Below are positions 26,601-39,910 of a stretch of 64,000 nt of DNA, piece by piece; within the stretch, counting starts at the first letter, position 1; each line of letters starts with the position of its first letter. The notes beneath the pieces are model-generated. The model made no database searches, had not been told where the DNA came from, and saw only the letters and a list, made by a program, of their open reading frames with translations. The translations under genes were made by a program, and so were the position numbers. Source of the stretch: Vespula vulgaris (taxonomy: Eukaryota; Arthropoda; Insecta; Hymenoptera; Vespidae); NCBI RefSeq assembly GCF_905475345.1, contig NC_066590.1, positions 9,004,501-9,068,500 of the forward strand. The letters are read 5' to 3'.

Positions 26601-29600
26601 TATCGATGATGATTAGAAAGTAACTTATCGTTCTCGATGTTAATCTCGCACTTGTTACAAATTATTTCACGATTCTTTATCTTGAGATATAGAAAAGTGT
26701 CGAGGTTATTAGTAGTAACGTTAAGCTGCTTGTTTTATCGCCTTTACGACGTTTCGATAGTCTTCGTGCGCGAACGCTTTTGTGTTAAATATCTCGAGAT
26801 TATTTTTTTCTCATCCCTTTTTACCGTGAGCATCCTCGCGTTACTCGGTGCTCCCTTTATAACGTGTACGCTTTGTGAGAAGTACGGTAAAAGTGGAAGT
26901 CACATGAAGATCTGCGTGGTGTATATATCATGTACATGAGGGTGCTATTTCGTTCTCAATGCAGTATTTTACACGACTTCGTGTGCTCACCATTACCCAA
27001 CACCAAATGGTAAATTAGCATTCCTTCAATTAACACCATGGATCGTTAACACTATGATATATCTCGATACAGTTTATATTCACGACACGTCTCTCTTAAC
27101 GTATTAATGAATTTTCAAGGTCACATTCGAATCTTCATTTCTCTCTATCTTTACGTATCTATCACTTACGTGGCATATCCAATAAGTTTTCTATTATTCT
27201 CCGACGAAGTTCATTCAATTCCGAAGAATTCCATAACAATATAGAATCTTGATCGTTCATCGCAGAATATTGAATTAAGTTAATTAAGGATAGTAGATAA
27301 TTTCGTACAATATCGTTCGAATGTTTGGTTTCTTTTCGAACCCTCCGCTTACCTGTTCTCATTACCCATTCCAAACCATTTTCAGCCGTACTACGATTCT
27401 CCCTTATCGTCTCTCTTTGCGTCTAAGATGACGTATGTACGTTTATACTTCATAGAAACTATTCTCGTCCTACTTTCCATTAGCATGATAATGGTCGACG
27501 TCTGGCGTGATGAAAAATGCTCCTCATACCCTCTTAATTACTTTGATATGTTCGTCCCCCCATAAAGGAATCAAGCACGTCATGATCAACAAGTCGTCTT
27601 TAACGCCATTGTTACGTGGTACTCTAAATGATTCATAGATTTCTCCATATGAAAAGCAATTGTTCCAAATCGACCGGTCAGACAATGCTTGTCGCCTTTG
27701 ACAAAAATAGGTTCCATCATTGTGTAGATATATTTAGAAATCTTATCTGCAACTATCTGGAAAATCTAGAACACATAGAAAATCGTTCGAAGTTACCGAT
27801 TACCGATATCGTCGTTGTCTTGCTACTAAGAACCCGGATTAAAGGTAGAACAAAATTATAGAACTCGATATCCGTAGATTCTAAAGTATGCGGTGGCTCG
27901 TCTACAGTACCGTCATCGGATATCATGATGAGATCAATAGCGTTCTTTTACGAAGTGCGCATAACACCTTCCAAAGCAGAATCTGCCTTCCGCTTTGGGA
28001 AGTTTCCACTCATCGCTTCGATTTTTATCCATTTTCGACGAGATTGTTTTAAATCGTCCTTTTCGAGCAGCACAACGAAACATTTACTCTTAGAATCGAT
28101 CAACTTCATTACGATTTAAAACAAAATTAGTTCTATTGTTGATGTTCTTTTTTCTTTCTTTTTTATTTTTATTTTTTTATTTTCCTGTTTCTTCAATCAA
28201 CCCTCTCCCACCTCTCAATTATAACATTGGAACAAATTACTTCGTTTGACATTACTTGTTGAATTTTTATAAAAGAAAATATACATATATATTTACTTTT
28301 CTTACCTTCTTAATATGAACACTACATACATCTGTTAAAATATACATACAAAATTGTTTCTTGCTCCGTTAAACCTCCTTCTATTATTTTATTTAAATAT
28401 ATTTGCCTATATATATATATATATACATATAGCTTTAATTTAATTCAGCACGGTTGCGTCGCGAAAATTAAACGAATTTATTAATATTCAACTTCGAGTA
28501 TATACCTACGTGGAAAATTACTTGACTCTCGTATCAATCCATTTTTAAACTGTAATATTTATTTAGGAATATTTACTTACGATCATTCTTACATACGTTT
28601 CTATCGCAATAAAAGAAGCGGAGGACTTCCGGTTTATATTTGAAAGCAACGGCGACGACGATCTGCGCCAGCGCCCGTTTGTCTTCTCCCTCTTACCAAC
28701 GAAATTGTGTCGCGTGTAGATTCTTCGTATCTCTGGCAAATCGATTCGAAGACCCACACCTGCATCTAAGTACTTACATACCACGCATCTATGTAAATGG
28801 TATATGACGAGGCGGAGAAAGAGAGCTACTGCTCACACGTGAAATACTTAACCGCGTGCCACGCTTACGATCATACACACATTGCATTAAGGGACCTCAT
28901 TGCATAACATTCTTCCTATCCGTACATTGACGTTAGGCTTCATTCGTATAGGAATTCATGTCACGGTATTATATATATACTTATAGACATGTGTGTGTGT
29001 GTGTGTGTGCTAAGTGTGAATAGATGTATCTATATATATCATATACATATATGTACAAATACACCAGACTTTCTGTGCCACTCAATTCCATCTCTCCTTA
29101 AGAATCGTTATTGTGAATGCACCGAGATCTATTGTTACATTTTATCTCTTACCTACACACACGTATAAGCTTTTCAGATAATAATTACAAACACCGACCG
29201 TTAGCTTTCTCAAGATTCACTCGAAAGACTTCAGGGATGTATCTTCGATTGTTTTGAACATTTAACGATCACGTCCGAAAGAAGTGTCATTTAAATTACT
29301 GTAGAGTTAAAATTGCAAAGTTAAACAAAATGATTATAATACATATAAAATGACAATAAGATTCGAAAAATATTTTATAAGCATGGTAAGAACGATCAAT
29401 ATCGATGTTGTAAGCTCTTTATAAAGAAAATTCTTGAAGTCAATCCAAATTTGTATAGAAGATGATAAATAGAAACGACACCGTAGCGATTCTGAATGGT
29501 TATTTTTTCTTCTTTTTTATATTTACATATATGTGTATACGCGTATGTGTATTATTGCAGCCGCCAGAAAACGAACTGCAGAAAGTCGGTGAACGTGTGC

Positions 29601-32487
29601 CAAGTGAGCACGAATTAAGGGTACAAAGGTCTCTACAACGACTAAACGTTCCAGACTGGTACAAAAATTCTCCCACGGCTCGCGATGGTTTCCGATTAAA
29701 GAGGCACTCCGATGCATCTCAGCATGGAGGTTGGCGTGCGCTCGGCTCGAAAACTACCTCGCTGTCATCTCTTTCATCCTCCTCGAATAGACAACCAACC
29801 ACAGGTAAAACCACAATATTTTTATTTTGCGTACGTGTGTACGTAAGTTTTGGGAATAAACTTAACGAGAATAAAAAAGATCAATTAAAGTATTAATTTT
29901 TGTTTTTAGGCGCTCTATTAAGTCCTAGTCCTACGCCTCCTGTATTCTCAAGATGGAGTACCAGTTTGTTAAACAGCGCTGGAAGTTCACCGGCAAGTTC
30001 AGCAAAATTATCGTTCTATCATCGGCAACCTTATTTGGGTTGGCGTTCGCAAGAACGGCTAAGCAACCCACGTACACCGGCGGAACGTCTCGCTCAGGGT
30101 ATACTTTCTCAGCTGCAATCGCCAAATAAGGTTAGTCTATAATTCATTCGTAAGGTTAACGAGCAATCGAGTAATTTGTCCGCGAATGAAGAATTTCCAT
30201 TCACCTTGCAGCAACAGCAACAGCAACAGCATCAGAATCAACAACATCAACATCAGCAGCAGCAGCAGACGCAACAACCGCACCATCAACAGCAGACGAC
30301 GAATCAACAATTGGAAGTGAGAAATTCTATAAAGGAGGTGACTTCAGCCATTGTACATTATGTACAAAGCGGCCAAGAGGTCGACGGAAACGAAAGACTC
30401 TCTCCCTTGCCTCGACCAGAAGACTGGGAAGATAGGGGTGAAGTAAGGTCCACCAGTCCCAGAGGTGAGCACTAAACCCCGCCAAAAACACCTCGTTACC
30501 ACGAACGCACTATCACCATTTTTGTTCTGCAAAACACAGGTAAATCTTTATTCTTCCGTCTTTTTTGCATTGAATATTACATATACATACTTTTTATTCT
30601 GTTTCTTTCTCTCTCTCTCTCTATCTCTCTCTCTCTTTCTGTCTCTCTGAGGATTACGTCGTCTCTAAGTTCTTTCTTTATCTTATCACTGTCGTCCTTT
30701 ATCTTTTTTCTCTCACCATGCATCTTTACATTTGCACACACTTTATCGTCTTCGTCTTTTCTGGCTACTTGTTTTTATTTTTTAGTAAAGGGAAGCTTTT
30801 TGCCTATTGTTGTTCGGTTTATCGTTTAACGAAAATCGTTTTACTTTGTCTCTCCGTATAGCTATTTCATAACAATACACTTTGTAGAATGCGTGTGAGC
30901 CACGTATTTTTTACTTTTGTCATTTGTCGGTAAAAGTTATTTTCCAGCAATACTATAGCTTCTTTAGATTTTCATTTGCAAAGGAAAAATAAGAAAGAAA
31001 AAAAAAAAACAGAAAAAAACTATTATCATCTCGCTCGACGTGTTTAACGTCTGTCGAGTGCCGCTTTTTTTACGACGTCGCCGAAGTCATTTACGCAAAA
31101 TTCAAAATAGGTGAGCAAATTTAAATGCCCCCAAACCTACTTCAATATATGTTCTGTGCGAGGACGCCACTTCAAAAACGGAACAAAGCTACGCGGATTT
31201 TCTTCACCTTGATCTTTTGTTGAAGAGAAAACAATATGGGTCAGTGTTTCAAAAGCCATATTATACATCGATACAACCGCGAAGAAATGCTGCTTCTTCG
31301 TGTAATTAAAATTGAAAAACTCCAGTGTACGTATTACATAATTTCCCGGCGAAAGAATTACGTTCGCAGTGAAATGAAGTTTAAGAAAGTGATAAATTCG
31401 TAGGCGAACAAAGCTTATAAATTCATGGCAAAAACGACGAAGAGTTGAGGAACATTTCCTTAATGTATTACATTTTCCAAGTACTAATATTTGTTCAAAG
31501 GAAACGTCGACCGGATTCTAATGATTAATTTCACTCGTACTTCGCAAAATGATCTTAACTTACGTTTATGTCTCCTATCGTTCGTTCGTTACCCTATATC
31601 ATGATTTTGTCTTCTATTAATATTAAGATTAAGAAATCAATATCGAGGATTCATTTGCGAAATGCGATAAAGGACGGTCTTTCATCGATCTTTTTCTACA
31701 TTACATTCTCTCCTTTCTCTCTTTCTTTCTCCAAACGTGTACTACTAACGTGCGCCGACATTCATCTAATTAACACATGTCAAAGGTCACGTGGGTTCTT
31801 TCACCGATAGTACACGTGAGAACCGTTGTGAATGGGGAGAAAATGTAGCGACCGAGAAAAAAAGTCGCGATTAAAAGTTACAAAATTGTGTGTACGATGT
31901 TCCTAAAAGAGCGTGATCTATTTCATCGAAGGAAGCGCGAGGCTCTGCTGGATGGAAAGCTCGTTCGTTGGTACGAGACCCGTGGATTCGCCGGAAACTC
32001 CGATGAGCCTGGCTACAGATACCGAATGTTGCGTCGGATGCAACGCTACCGGTACAGAATCGTGCAGTTGCATGGACTCCGCGACTTCCGGTCTTTATCT
32101 AGACGTGACGCCGCCACTCGATGATGAACAACCACAAATGCATGGAAGTGTCCGCGGCAGTCTTTGCCTGTCGCCATCGTCGTCCTCCGCCAATTATAAT
32201 CATCCTCAGATATATCAGCAACGGCAACACCAGCAACAACAGCAACGCCATCACCGTGGTGAGTTGTTGCTCGCCTAGCGGAAAACAAAAACAAAACAAA
32301 AAAGAACAGAAAAAATATCGCCAAAGCCGCAAAAAAGCAAAATGGAAAGATTAAAGCATCTTGGATTATTATTAAGCGCGATATATCTTGACTCCAGACT
32401 TTAGAAATGCCAACTTCGTAGCTCTTCTCTCTTCGTATCGAATTCATTTTTTAGGCAAGAGACTTCCGTTTCTGTCTCTCTCTTTCT

Positions 32488-32543
<56 letters not shown>

Positions 32544-33510
32544 CTCATTCGTACAGCCTTAAAATATTTTCTATTTTTGAACGCGACAATTTCTGTATCT
32601 ATAGTATATAACACGTACACGCACACATATAATACGCGCGCCTATACATCGAGAAATCGTTCGATCCTCGCATTTCGCACATTTTTAAAAATGCCTAGAA
32701 CATAATAAGGCTGCTAATGTTAGTGACTTGACGATGATTTCGACATCGGAGAACCCGCGGACGCTGAGTGTAGATATTTTTGTTTTATGTACAATGGAGT
32801 TAGCTATTTTTTTTTTCTTTTTTATTATTTATTTATTTTTTTATTATTATTCTTTTTGCTCTTATTTAATATCGTCGTCTGATAGTAGAGATTAAAAATA
32901 ACAAGTAAATACAATGAAGGTAATGCCTCGATCATAGCTCAATTTCTTATACGCTTTAATGATAAATTAAACTTTTCTTTTTTTTTTCAATACTATCTGA
33001 ATTATGATTTTATATTGAGCTCCAAATTTTTTTTCGGTGATATCACGTCTCTCATAAGTTTACATTCGATGTAAATTGGTAAGTTATCAAGTCCCGGTAT
33101 ATCCTATGTCCACTAAACGCGCGATCTTACACACGTTTACGTGTAAACTACGTACCTGGATGTGCCTCTTTTACTCTCGTTTCTAACGTAAACACCAAAC
33201 TCCTTGTATAGCGATTACAACTGTTTTTGCTTTAGTAACATTGATAATTTCTTATTTCTTCGGCAATTCTATTCGAAAAGACGTCAGAATGGTCTTAGAA
33301 TTGTTATTAAAAGAATAGTTATTAGAAATAATCAATATTATTTGGAAGATAAAAGGCTATTAAAAAAATAAAAATAATTCTATTCTTCTGTTTAAACGTA
33401 CATATAAAATATTATCATACGTGCCTATGAAAAAATCATTATACATATATATTACAATACGCGAGGAATAATTTTTTATCTAGTTATTATTCTTAGTATT
33501 ATTCTTATTC

Positions 33511-33571
<61 letters not shown>

Positions 33572-33626
33572 GATCATCATCATCATCGTCGTCATCATCA
33601 TCATCACCATCACTATCACCGTCATC

Positions 33627-33721
<95 letters not shown>

Positions 33722-34022
33722 TATTATTATTATTGTCATAAGCGTCGAAAGTAATGTGCATGCTTACAAATGTGTGCAAAAGCATCAGTGCTTTTCCAAG
33801 TATGTACATAAATAGTTTTTCATTAAATTAGATTAACTTTATTACATCTATATACGCTATTTTCGTTATATTAGATATAGTATTACCGTATATCAATTAT
33901 GGAACGATCCATGACATATCGCCAACTTACGACATTTTTTCATAAACTGAAACAAACAAACTATTTCTATTAATAATATTAGTATTTTGTTTTAGAAGAG
34001 TTTATAGCTATAGAATGCTATA

Positions 34023-34079
<57 letters not shown>

Positions 34080-37000
34080 TGTATATCTGATTAGTACAAT
34101 TACTATAGGACAGACTACTAATGGTGCATTCACGCAGTGCTTTCATTGACAGTCTAAGATAAATTTCGTGAAATAGATCGAAGAGATCTTTTACATTATG
34201 AAATCATCTAGTACAATCAGTTTATATATCGTTCTTCCACATTTCATTTTTACTTTTTGTTAGCATTATAAACGACGGGTGCTTAACAATCCCTTTACAA
34301 CAATCCCTTTGTAAAGTATATACATATCGTTAAAATAGAGTCGCAAAAGGGATATAACTAAATAATTATTATTCTTCATTTCTATAGATAATCATTTATT
34401 TGTCGGTTATCATAAAAGAAAAATCTTTTAAAAGCCATGACAATATGTTTTCTTTTCGGACGAACGAAATTTTCCATTCTACGTTCGAGCGATCGCGAAA
34501 ATTGTGCGATTAAAGGACACATCCAAATATTCTACTTAAAATTAGCTTCTCGATTTAGCTACTTGGAAAAAAAAGGATTTTTTGTTATTTCACATTTCTT
34601 TTTTTATAATATTACAAGCTATACCTTAGCGAAGATTCTTTTTTATATGGTACAAAACCGTTTCATTTTGTAAATTAGATTTTATGTGTTCACTTAAGAT
34701 TATGAATCAGTATATGAATGAATACAGTATTTGTTAGAGAAGAATCTCTTTCCTTTGTCGCACTAATTTTATGACATATTAATATAAAGCTATACGAAAG
34801 GTCCAGTTTTTCTTTATTAATTACCATTTTGCTCTCTTTATAAATAGTATTACGACCGTTAAAAGAAGAAAAAAATTCCGTTAAACCAGAAAAGATCTTT
34901 ATAGTAGTTGTAGTTAACTGCTTCTTATGTGCATACTTACGTCCACTGTAAAGTTAGTTACGTTTTTATGCTGTATAAATATCGCTGCATCAGTGTTGCA
35001 TATATACATACTGCAACTAAATTTTGTGTATGCATACTTGATATATCTACTGCGTGCATATGCATATATATATATATATACACACATATATATATACATA
35101 TTTACACACAGTATGCATACATGTAATATATGTGTGAATGTACACATACATGAAGAAAATATGTGTACATATATCACATGTATTACTCATTTGTATGCTA
35201 CAGCCGCAGCGGCGTTATTGTTATATTGTTGTTGTGTTGTTATCTTTCTTCTTATTCTTAATTATTAATATCACTGTTCATTGTATTATTGTTTAATATC
35301 GCTATTATTATGATTATGATTATTATTATTACTATTATTATTATTATTATTATTATAATAATTATTATTATTATTATTACTATTATTATCATTATTACAA
35401 CCATCGTCAGTTGTAGTTGAAAAATAGTACTATTATTATCAAGATTGCTATTACCACAGCAACATTGAAAGTGCATTTGCTCGCAAAAGCACATTCGCGA
35501 CACACAATCAGCTCTCTCGGGTAACGACTCGCCCAAGGATCGAAAAGTTGTATAACTTCTTATTACAGAGTAGTGATCGCAGTACCATGATCGCTCACCG
35601 TAGAATGTATGTATGTACATACATACATCGTGTTCAAAGCACATCGTGGGCCGCATTAATTTTGCTCTATAAATATCGTACTCTACTCTCTTTGTGTTCG
35701 TTAATACATATAAAAAAAGTCGTTCTCGTATATGGGTGCTTCAGTCACTCTTAAAGATAATTCTTGTACTTATATTTTTTGTTCTTATTTATCTGTAGAG
35801 AGTATATTTATCCTTTTTAACAATAAATTATTCTTTTCATCCTTTGCGTTAGGCCCCTTGTTTCCTTTTTTTTATCCGATTTAAATCCGATCGTTCTCCC
35901 AGTATCCTTCCATGCTCTTATAGTCGAGATCTTTCTAATTTTTTAATTTGTCCATAAAATTATGATTTATTTGTTTGTTTTCATTACTATTCGTCCATTT
36001 ATTGCCACGGTAAGTGACAAACTTTGTGTTATAATTGGCTTGTTATCATTTTTCGCTATATGCTTTTGTTTTAGATATTCAAAGATCGTATTCGTTCTGT
36101 TTTTTTTTTTTATATATAACTCTTTCTTTCTTTCTTTTTATTTATTCTCATATAAAGTAGAATAAAACAGCACGTTGGTCCTATACAAAAGACGTTAAGT
36201 GTGTAAGAAAAAAAAGAAAGAAACAAGAAAACTAAGAAACGAAATTGCTTACGTGAAGCAAAGTTTTACAAGCTCTCCTGTTTTGACAAACAATTGTAGT
36301 CCAACAATTCTCTACACTTCGATCACACTTCGGTCTAGCTCTAGGTCAAGGCTAGTAGACGACAGCGTGGCTCCCAAACGGAATCACGGTCAGATATATA
36401 TGTGCATAAATCTATCGCTGGCTTTAGCTCGCAATCTACGATAAAATACTTCAACGGCATTATAATAGCCAACCCGTGAATGCGCAATGACACGAAGAAG
36501 GTTGGATGTCCTATATTCATTAACCGTAAGACGAGATAAATTTTTTTTTATGACGTTCATACAGTAACCCGCATTTGCGATACGTTGAGAACTTCAATAA
36601 TTTCCGATTATAAGTTCACCAGCCATTGTAGTCTTACGTATAAAAAGAAAAAATAAACGAAACAAAAAAAAGAAGAAGAAAAGAAAATTGGCAGCTACAG
36701 CTAGTCGCAGATGTCTGTAATTGCTTTTACCGTTTGTCTTTCGTATGATTTTCATAAAACGATCCATATCTGTAGCATGCCACACAACTGGCGCACTTCC
36801 CTATGTAAATTCCTATTTTTATTACATATAACGCTCGTGCAAATCGATCTTATATAAAAATTTCATTCGTACGCTTCGAACGCGTCCAAAACTTTGTCGT
36901 TTTCTTAAGTACTACATAATAAATAAAGTTTCCTCTAAATCCGTATTCGCGCGCATGCCGCTTTTGATCGTGTTCTTCTTGTTCTTCTACTTCTAGTTTA

Positions 37001-39910
37001 TAACACTCGGTGTTCATTATATAGCTCGCTTGGGTTGATAAACGCGCTAATCCCACAATAATGTTCTCGCATATCATTCATGATATATAATGATTAAATA
37101 ACGAGTTCAATAGCATTATGGGAATACAAAGTGAGATACCATAAGTAAAAATATTCACTTCTCCTAAGAGAGTGATCTTGTGCCTATCTCTATTTTTTTT
37201 TTCTTTTCTTTCAATAAAATCGATTAGATTCGGGACAGGGTGACGTGGTCGAGATGACGATGACATCGGCTGTACCGCGAAACAAACCAAGCCCCGGGTC
37301 GACCACTCTAGAGGATGTCCTTGATTCCCTTCTGGGTCTGCCACCTGCGTCGCGTACACCTAGTCCTGGACCAGGTCCTGTAGTTAGCTCTACGACTTCG
37401 TCGTCCATGCGTCATCGATCAAACATTGGTCAGACTAATGCTAAAGCCGGGAAAAGCTGCAGCGACCTACGTCAAGACCTCCAAGGTAGGAGGACTATGT
37501 AAGTTTACGTTTTGACGCACAACAAATTTCTCAACAAAATTTCTATCGAAGTCTAATACCGTGTATGTATATCTGTACATACGCAGGTTGTATCACTTGA
37601 CATAATCATCAAAATATATGTAGAACTCCTTTATCAAAAAGACACACGATAAAACAATTACTCCACGGCGAATGATTAATCTGTATAATGCAAATCGAAG
37701 TAATGCTTAACGCTTTAATATGGTGCAAGATGGAACCAACGCAATTGACACGAAAGCGAACTTAAGAGAGAATCAACACGAACGATCGAAACGGGCACTT
37801 TAAACGTCCGAAGATAAAATAGAAAGAGAAGAAATCCTTAAAAAATAAAAAAAAATAAAAATACAATTAAATACAATATAAATATCTAATTAACGATATC
37901 AAGTGCGCAGTGGCAATCACTACGAAGTTCGAAATAGAAACCGATGTATAAATCTTCGATGAATATCGAAAGGAAAAAGATTTCTGGAATCGAGTATCAA
38001 CGGGACAAACGTTTATCATCACGTCACAACGGACCGAAGTATCCTCTATCTGTAAAAGATTATTTTATTAAATATTATGGATTAAAATTGTATTTTTAAA
38101 TGAGAGATGTGTGTGTGTGTGTTTCGATCGAACGAAAAGCAAAACGACATAGAAATATTGAACAACAAAACACCTGTATATGTATAATTGTACAATTATA
38201 AGCTTGATTCAGTGATAACGTAGGGAATATCGATAATTTGATAACATCGATTGACCTAATGAACATAACAATTAATGTAGTTAATTCGATTGATAGAACG
38301 AATAAATATCTATGAATGCACGAATTATATTGAGATAGCTATTAACGGTAAATATTTATTATGCATGGTAAAGACCAATCTTTGATTTGAGTTATTACAC
38401 CATAACCTGTTAGAAAGAACCATACAACGGTATGCAGTTCCTGGTAGAAATAAAGTCTGCTGGAGTCACAAGGACACCACCAATACCGTTTCTTCCTCGT
38501 GTTGATTGTTCCTATTACCTATCGCATCCTAAAAATAGATGAGAAATGTATCCTTAGGTAAATACAATAGAATTATATTAGAAAGCAGACAAATAAGGTG
38601 TCCTTCCTCCTCCGCAGCTTATTGTTATCCTATCTTACTTTTTATCACTTAAATTCGAAGTTATATCTTACTCTGACGATGTCGAAAATTAATGAAATGT
38701 CGCAGAGTCCGTTAGAAGCACGCTCGAGCTACAGGGATCGTACGAGGATCAACGTGGCTCATGTGACGCGGTAAAGCTGACAAGACGAAAAAGCGATGGG
38801 AGCGACCTGATATCTTCGAAAACTGCATCGGTTTCCTTGCAATCGAAATCGGCCGGTCAGCAACGTCGACGACGGGTCTCCTTCGATAATGCTCAACAAG
38901 AGAGAAATGGTCTGACAACGAATGCCACGGACAAGATAGTGCACTGTCGAAATAATAAATGCACTAATTCTGCTACTTTACTTGAAGCAAGAAGATCCTA
39001 CAAGAGCTGCCACAATTGCACCTGCTTGTACTGCTCGAGAGAGTGTAGAAGGGCTCATTGGCAACGACATCGAAGAATCTGTTTACATTCTCGCGCTGGT
39101 AGTCTCTGCAAAGAAGTGTTGTCGTCAGCGAAGGAGGATCCAAGGACTTTAAGACACATCTCCGCCTTGGCTAAACGCGGTTACGCTTCCCATGGACGTG
39201 GCGCAGTAAAATGTTTCTTTTCAAGTCCAGAGGCAGCAGAGAGATTCGTTGGAAATGGTTTCCCAGAGCTTGGTGAGCCTACTTACATTAGATGGTCAGA
39301 TCTCTTGCCTGGTGAAATGGGTGCAGAGCTCTATGCCGAAGTAATGAGGCTTTGTAAATCCTACAATCCGGATACCAGATTGGTTCTCTATGTTGCCATT
39401 TGCGTTGTTAGCGAGGTACCAACAAGTGGTGCTGTTAAATGGGAACGGCAATTAGTATCACGGTGCGCCAAACTTCGTTTGGACTCAGCTTTTAGACAAC
39501 CCAATTTCTCAACGTCTCCGCAAGGTAAGACGACGTCACCATGTAACATCACTAGGGAAATGGACTCGCCGGAAACGCTCGTTCTCACGTCATTGCCCAC
39601 GAGCACCAATGTTGGTCAAAACGCATCTAGAAGAGTAAGAGAAATTGGTTTCACGAATATTCAAAAACAATTAAGGCTTCGTGGCGTTTCCCTCAAAAAG
39701 CATTTTCCTCAAGTATACAGGAAACTTTGCTCATATGTCGATGGTTCTGTTGATAAGTTCGCACCTGTAACAATTTATCCAAGAGATCAAACTTCTGGTA
39801 AGAGCTTTATGTGTATTATTATGCTTGATGCAGAACCAGAACGACTTCGGCTACTTCCAACTGACTCTTCCAGGGTCAAAACTGTTGACATTAGTGTAGA
39901 ACAAGAGTAA
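17439..39910 (+). CDS. Large disordered protein with C-terminal MYND zinc finger
   Basis: Eleven coding exons, join(17439..17655, 18508..18669, 18806..19310, 19696..22524, 25728..26295, 29561..29804, 29910..30130, 30212..30464, 31932..32258, 37228..37485, 38706..39910), 2,262 aa. All phases agree, and the ATG is the first after an in-frame TGA at 17361. Residues 1-1860 look disordered: Ser-, Glu- and Gln-rich, with a poly-Glu run near 300, two NASYELAQQ copies (694 and 739), a Ser-rich stretch from TCG repeats in exon 5, and CAG/CAA-coded Gln tracts in exons 8-9. A conserved-looking block in exons 6-7 reads RLNVPDWYKNSP and GWRSQERLSNPRTP. The last exon has a MYND-type finger (C1942-C1987) and then a folded alpha/beta-like domain (RWSDLLPGEMGAELYAEVMR; LVLYVAICVV). 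MYND fingers bind proline-rich partners. The layout recalls apical-junction AJM1-type proteins, but I cannot confirm that. Confidence 0.8.
17666..17846. repeat. CA then CT-rich microsatellite tract
   Basis: Intron 1 of the MYND gene begins with a CA repeat (17670-17697), then a long CT/TTTC-rich tract with a pure CT run at about 17817-17846. Open frames across it (poly-Ser/Leu) are artefacts of the repeat. Confidence 0.85.
18715..18780. repeat. CA and AAT/AAC microsatellites
   Basis: A (CA)n run is followed by AAT and AAC triplets in the short intron between MYND-gene exons 2 and 3. It lies just upstream of the exon 3 acceptor (18805) and translates to poly-Asn in one frame, which is not coding. 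Confidence 0.85.
22525..25727 (+). other. MYND-gene intron 4 (3.2 kb)
   Basis: Bounded by AG|GTGAGT and TTTCAG|T with matching phase 2. The first 1.6 kb is CpG-rich with several short open frames but no protein-like sequence. A long pure CT repeat sits at 23571-23610. Cassette exons cannot be excluded. I see no RNA gene. Confidence 0.6.
23571..23610. repeat. (CT)n microsatellite
   Basis: About 20 uninterrupted CT units, flanked by further CT-rich sequence, inside MYND-gene intron 4. Confidence 0.9.
26296..29560 (+). other. MYND-gene intron 5 (3.3 kb)
   Basis: Between a phase-0 donor (AAG|GTAAGA) and acceptor (ATTGCAG|CCG). Mixed composition; short frames only. A (TG)n run lies at 28990-29009. 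Nothing else is supported. Confidence 0.6.
32471..32546. repeat. CT / CTTT microsatellite
   Basis: A pure CT run followed by TTTC tetranucleotide units in intron 9 of the MYND gene. Confidence 0.85.
33508..33736. repeat. Compound (ATT)n-(ATC/GTC)n-(ATT)n microsatellite
   Basis: About 230 bp of trinucleotide repeat. ATT units at both ends flank a core of ATC, GTC and ACC variants (about 33572-33640) and TATCAT units. The triplet phase is kept almost throughout, so every frame is open on both strands. Confidence 0.9.
34024..34072. repeat. (TA)n microsatellite
   Basis: About 24 TA units, intronic. Confidence 0.9.
35297..35396. repeat. Second (ATT)n tract
   Basis: An imperfect ATT repeat with ATG, ACT and ATA variants, 1.6 kb downstream of the larger ATT tract in the same intron. 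Confidence 0.85.

Larger units (their letters stand above)
32259..37227 (+). other. MYND-gene intron 9 (5.0 kb), repeat-rich
   Basis: The largest intron in the window, running from CGTG|GTGAGT to GATTAG|AT with phase 1 kept. It holds a CT/CTTT tract (32471-32546), the two ATT tracts and the (TA)n run listed separately. Open frames of poly-Asn or poly-Ile are repeat artefacts. No coding exon is evident inside. Confidence 0.6.

Noticed and set aside
33480..33815. Open frames of poly-Asn or poly-Ile on both strands
   Set aside because: They are translations of the ATT microsatellite in every frame and have no other sequence content.
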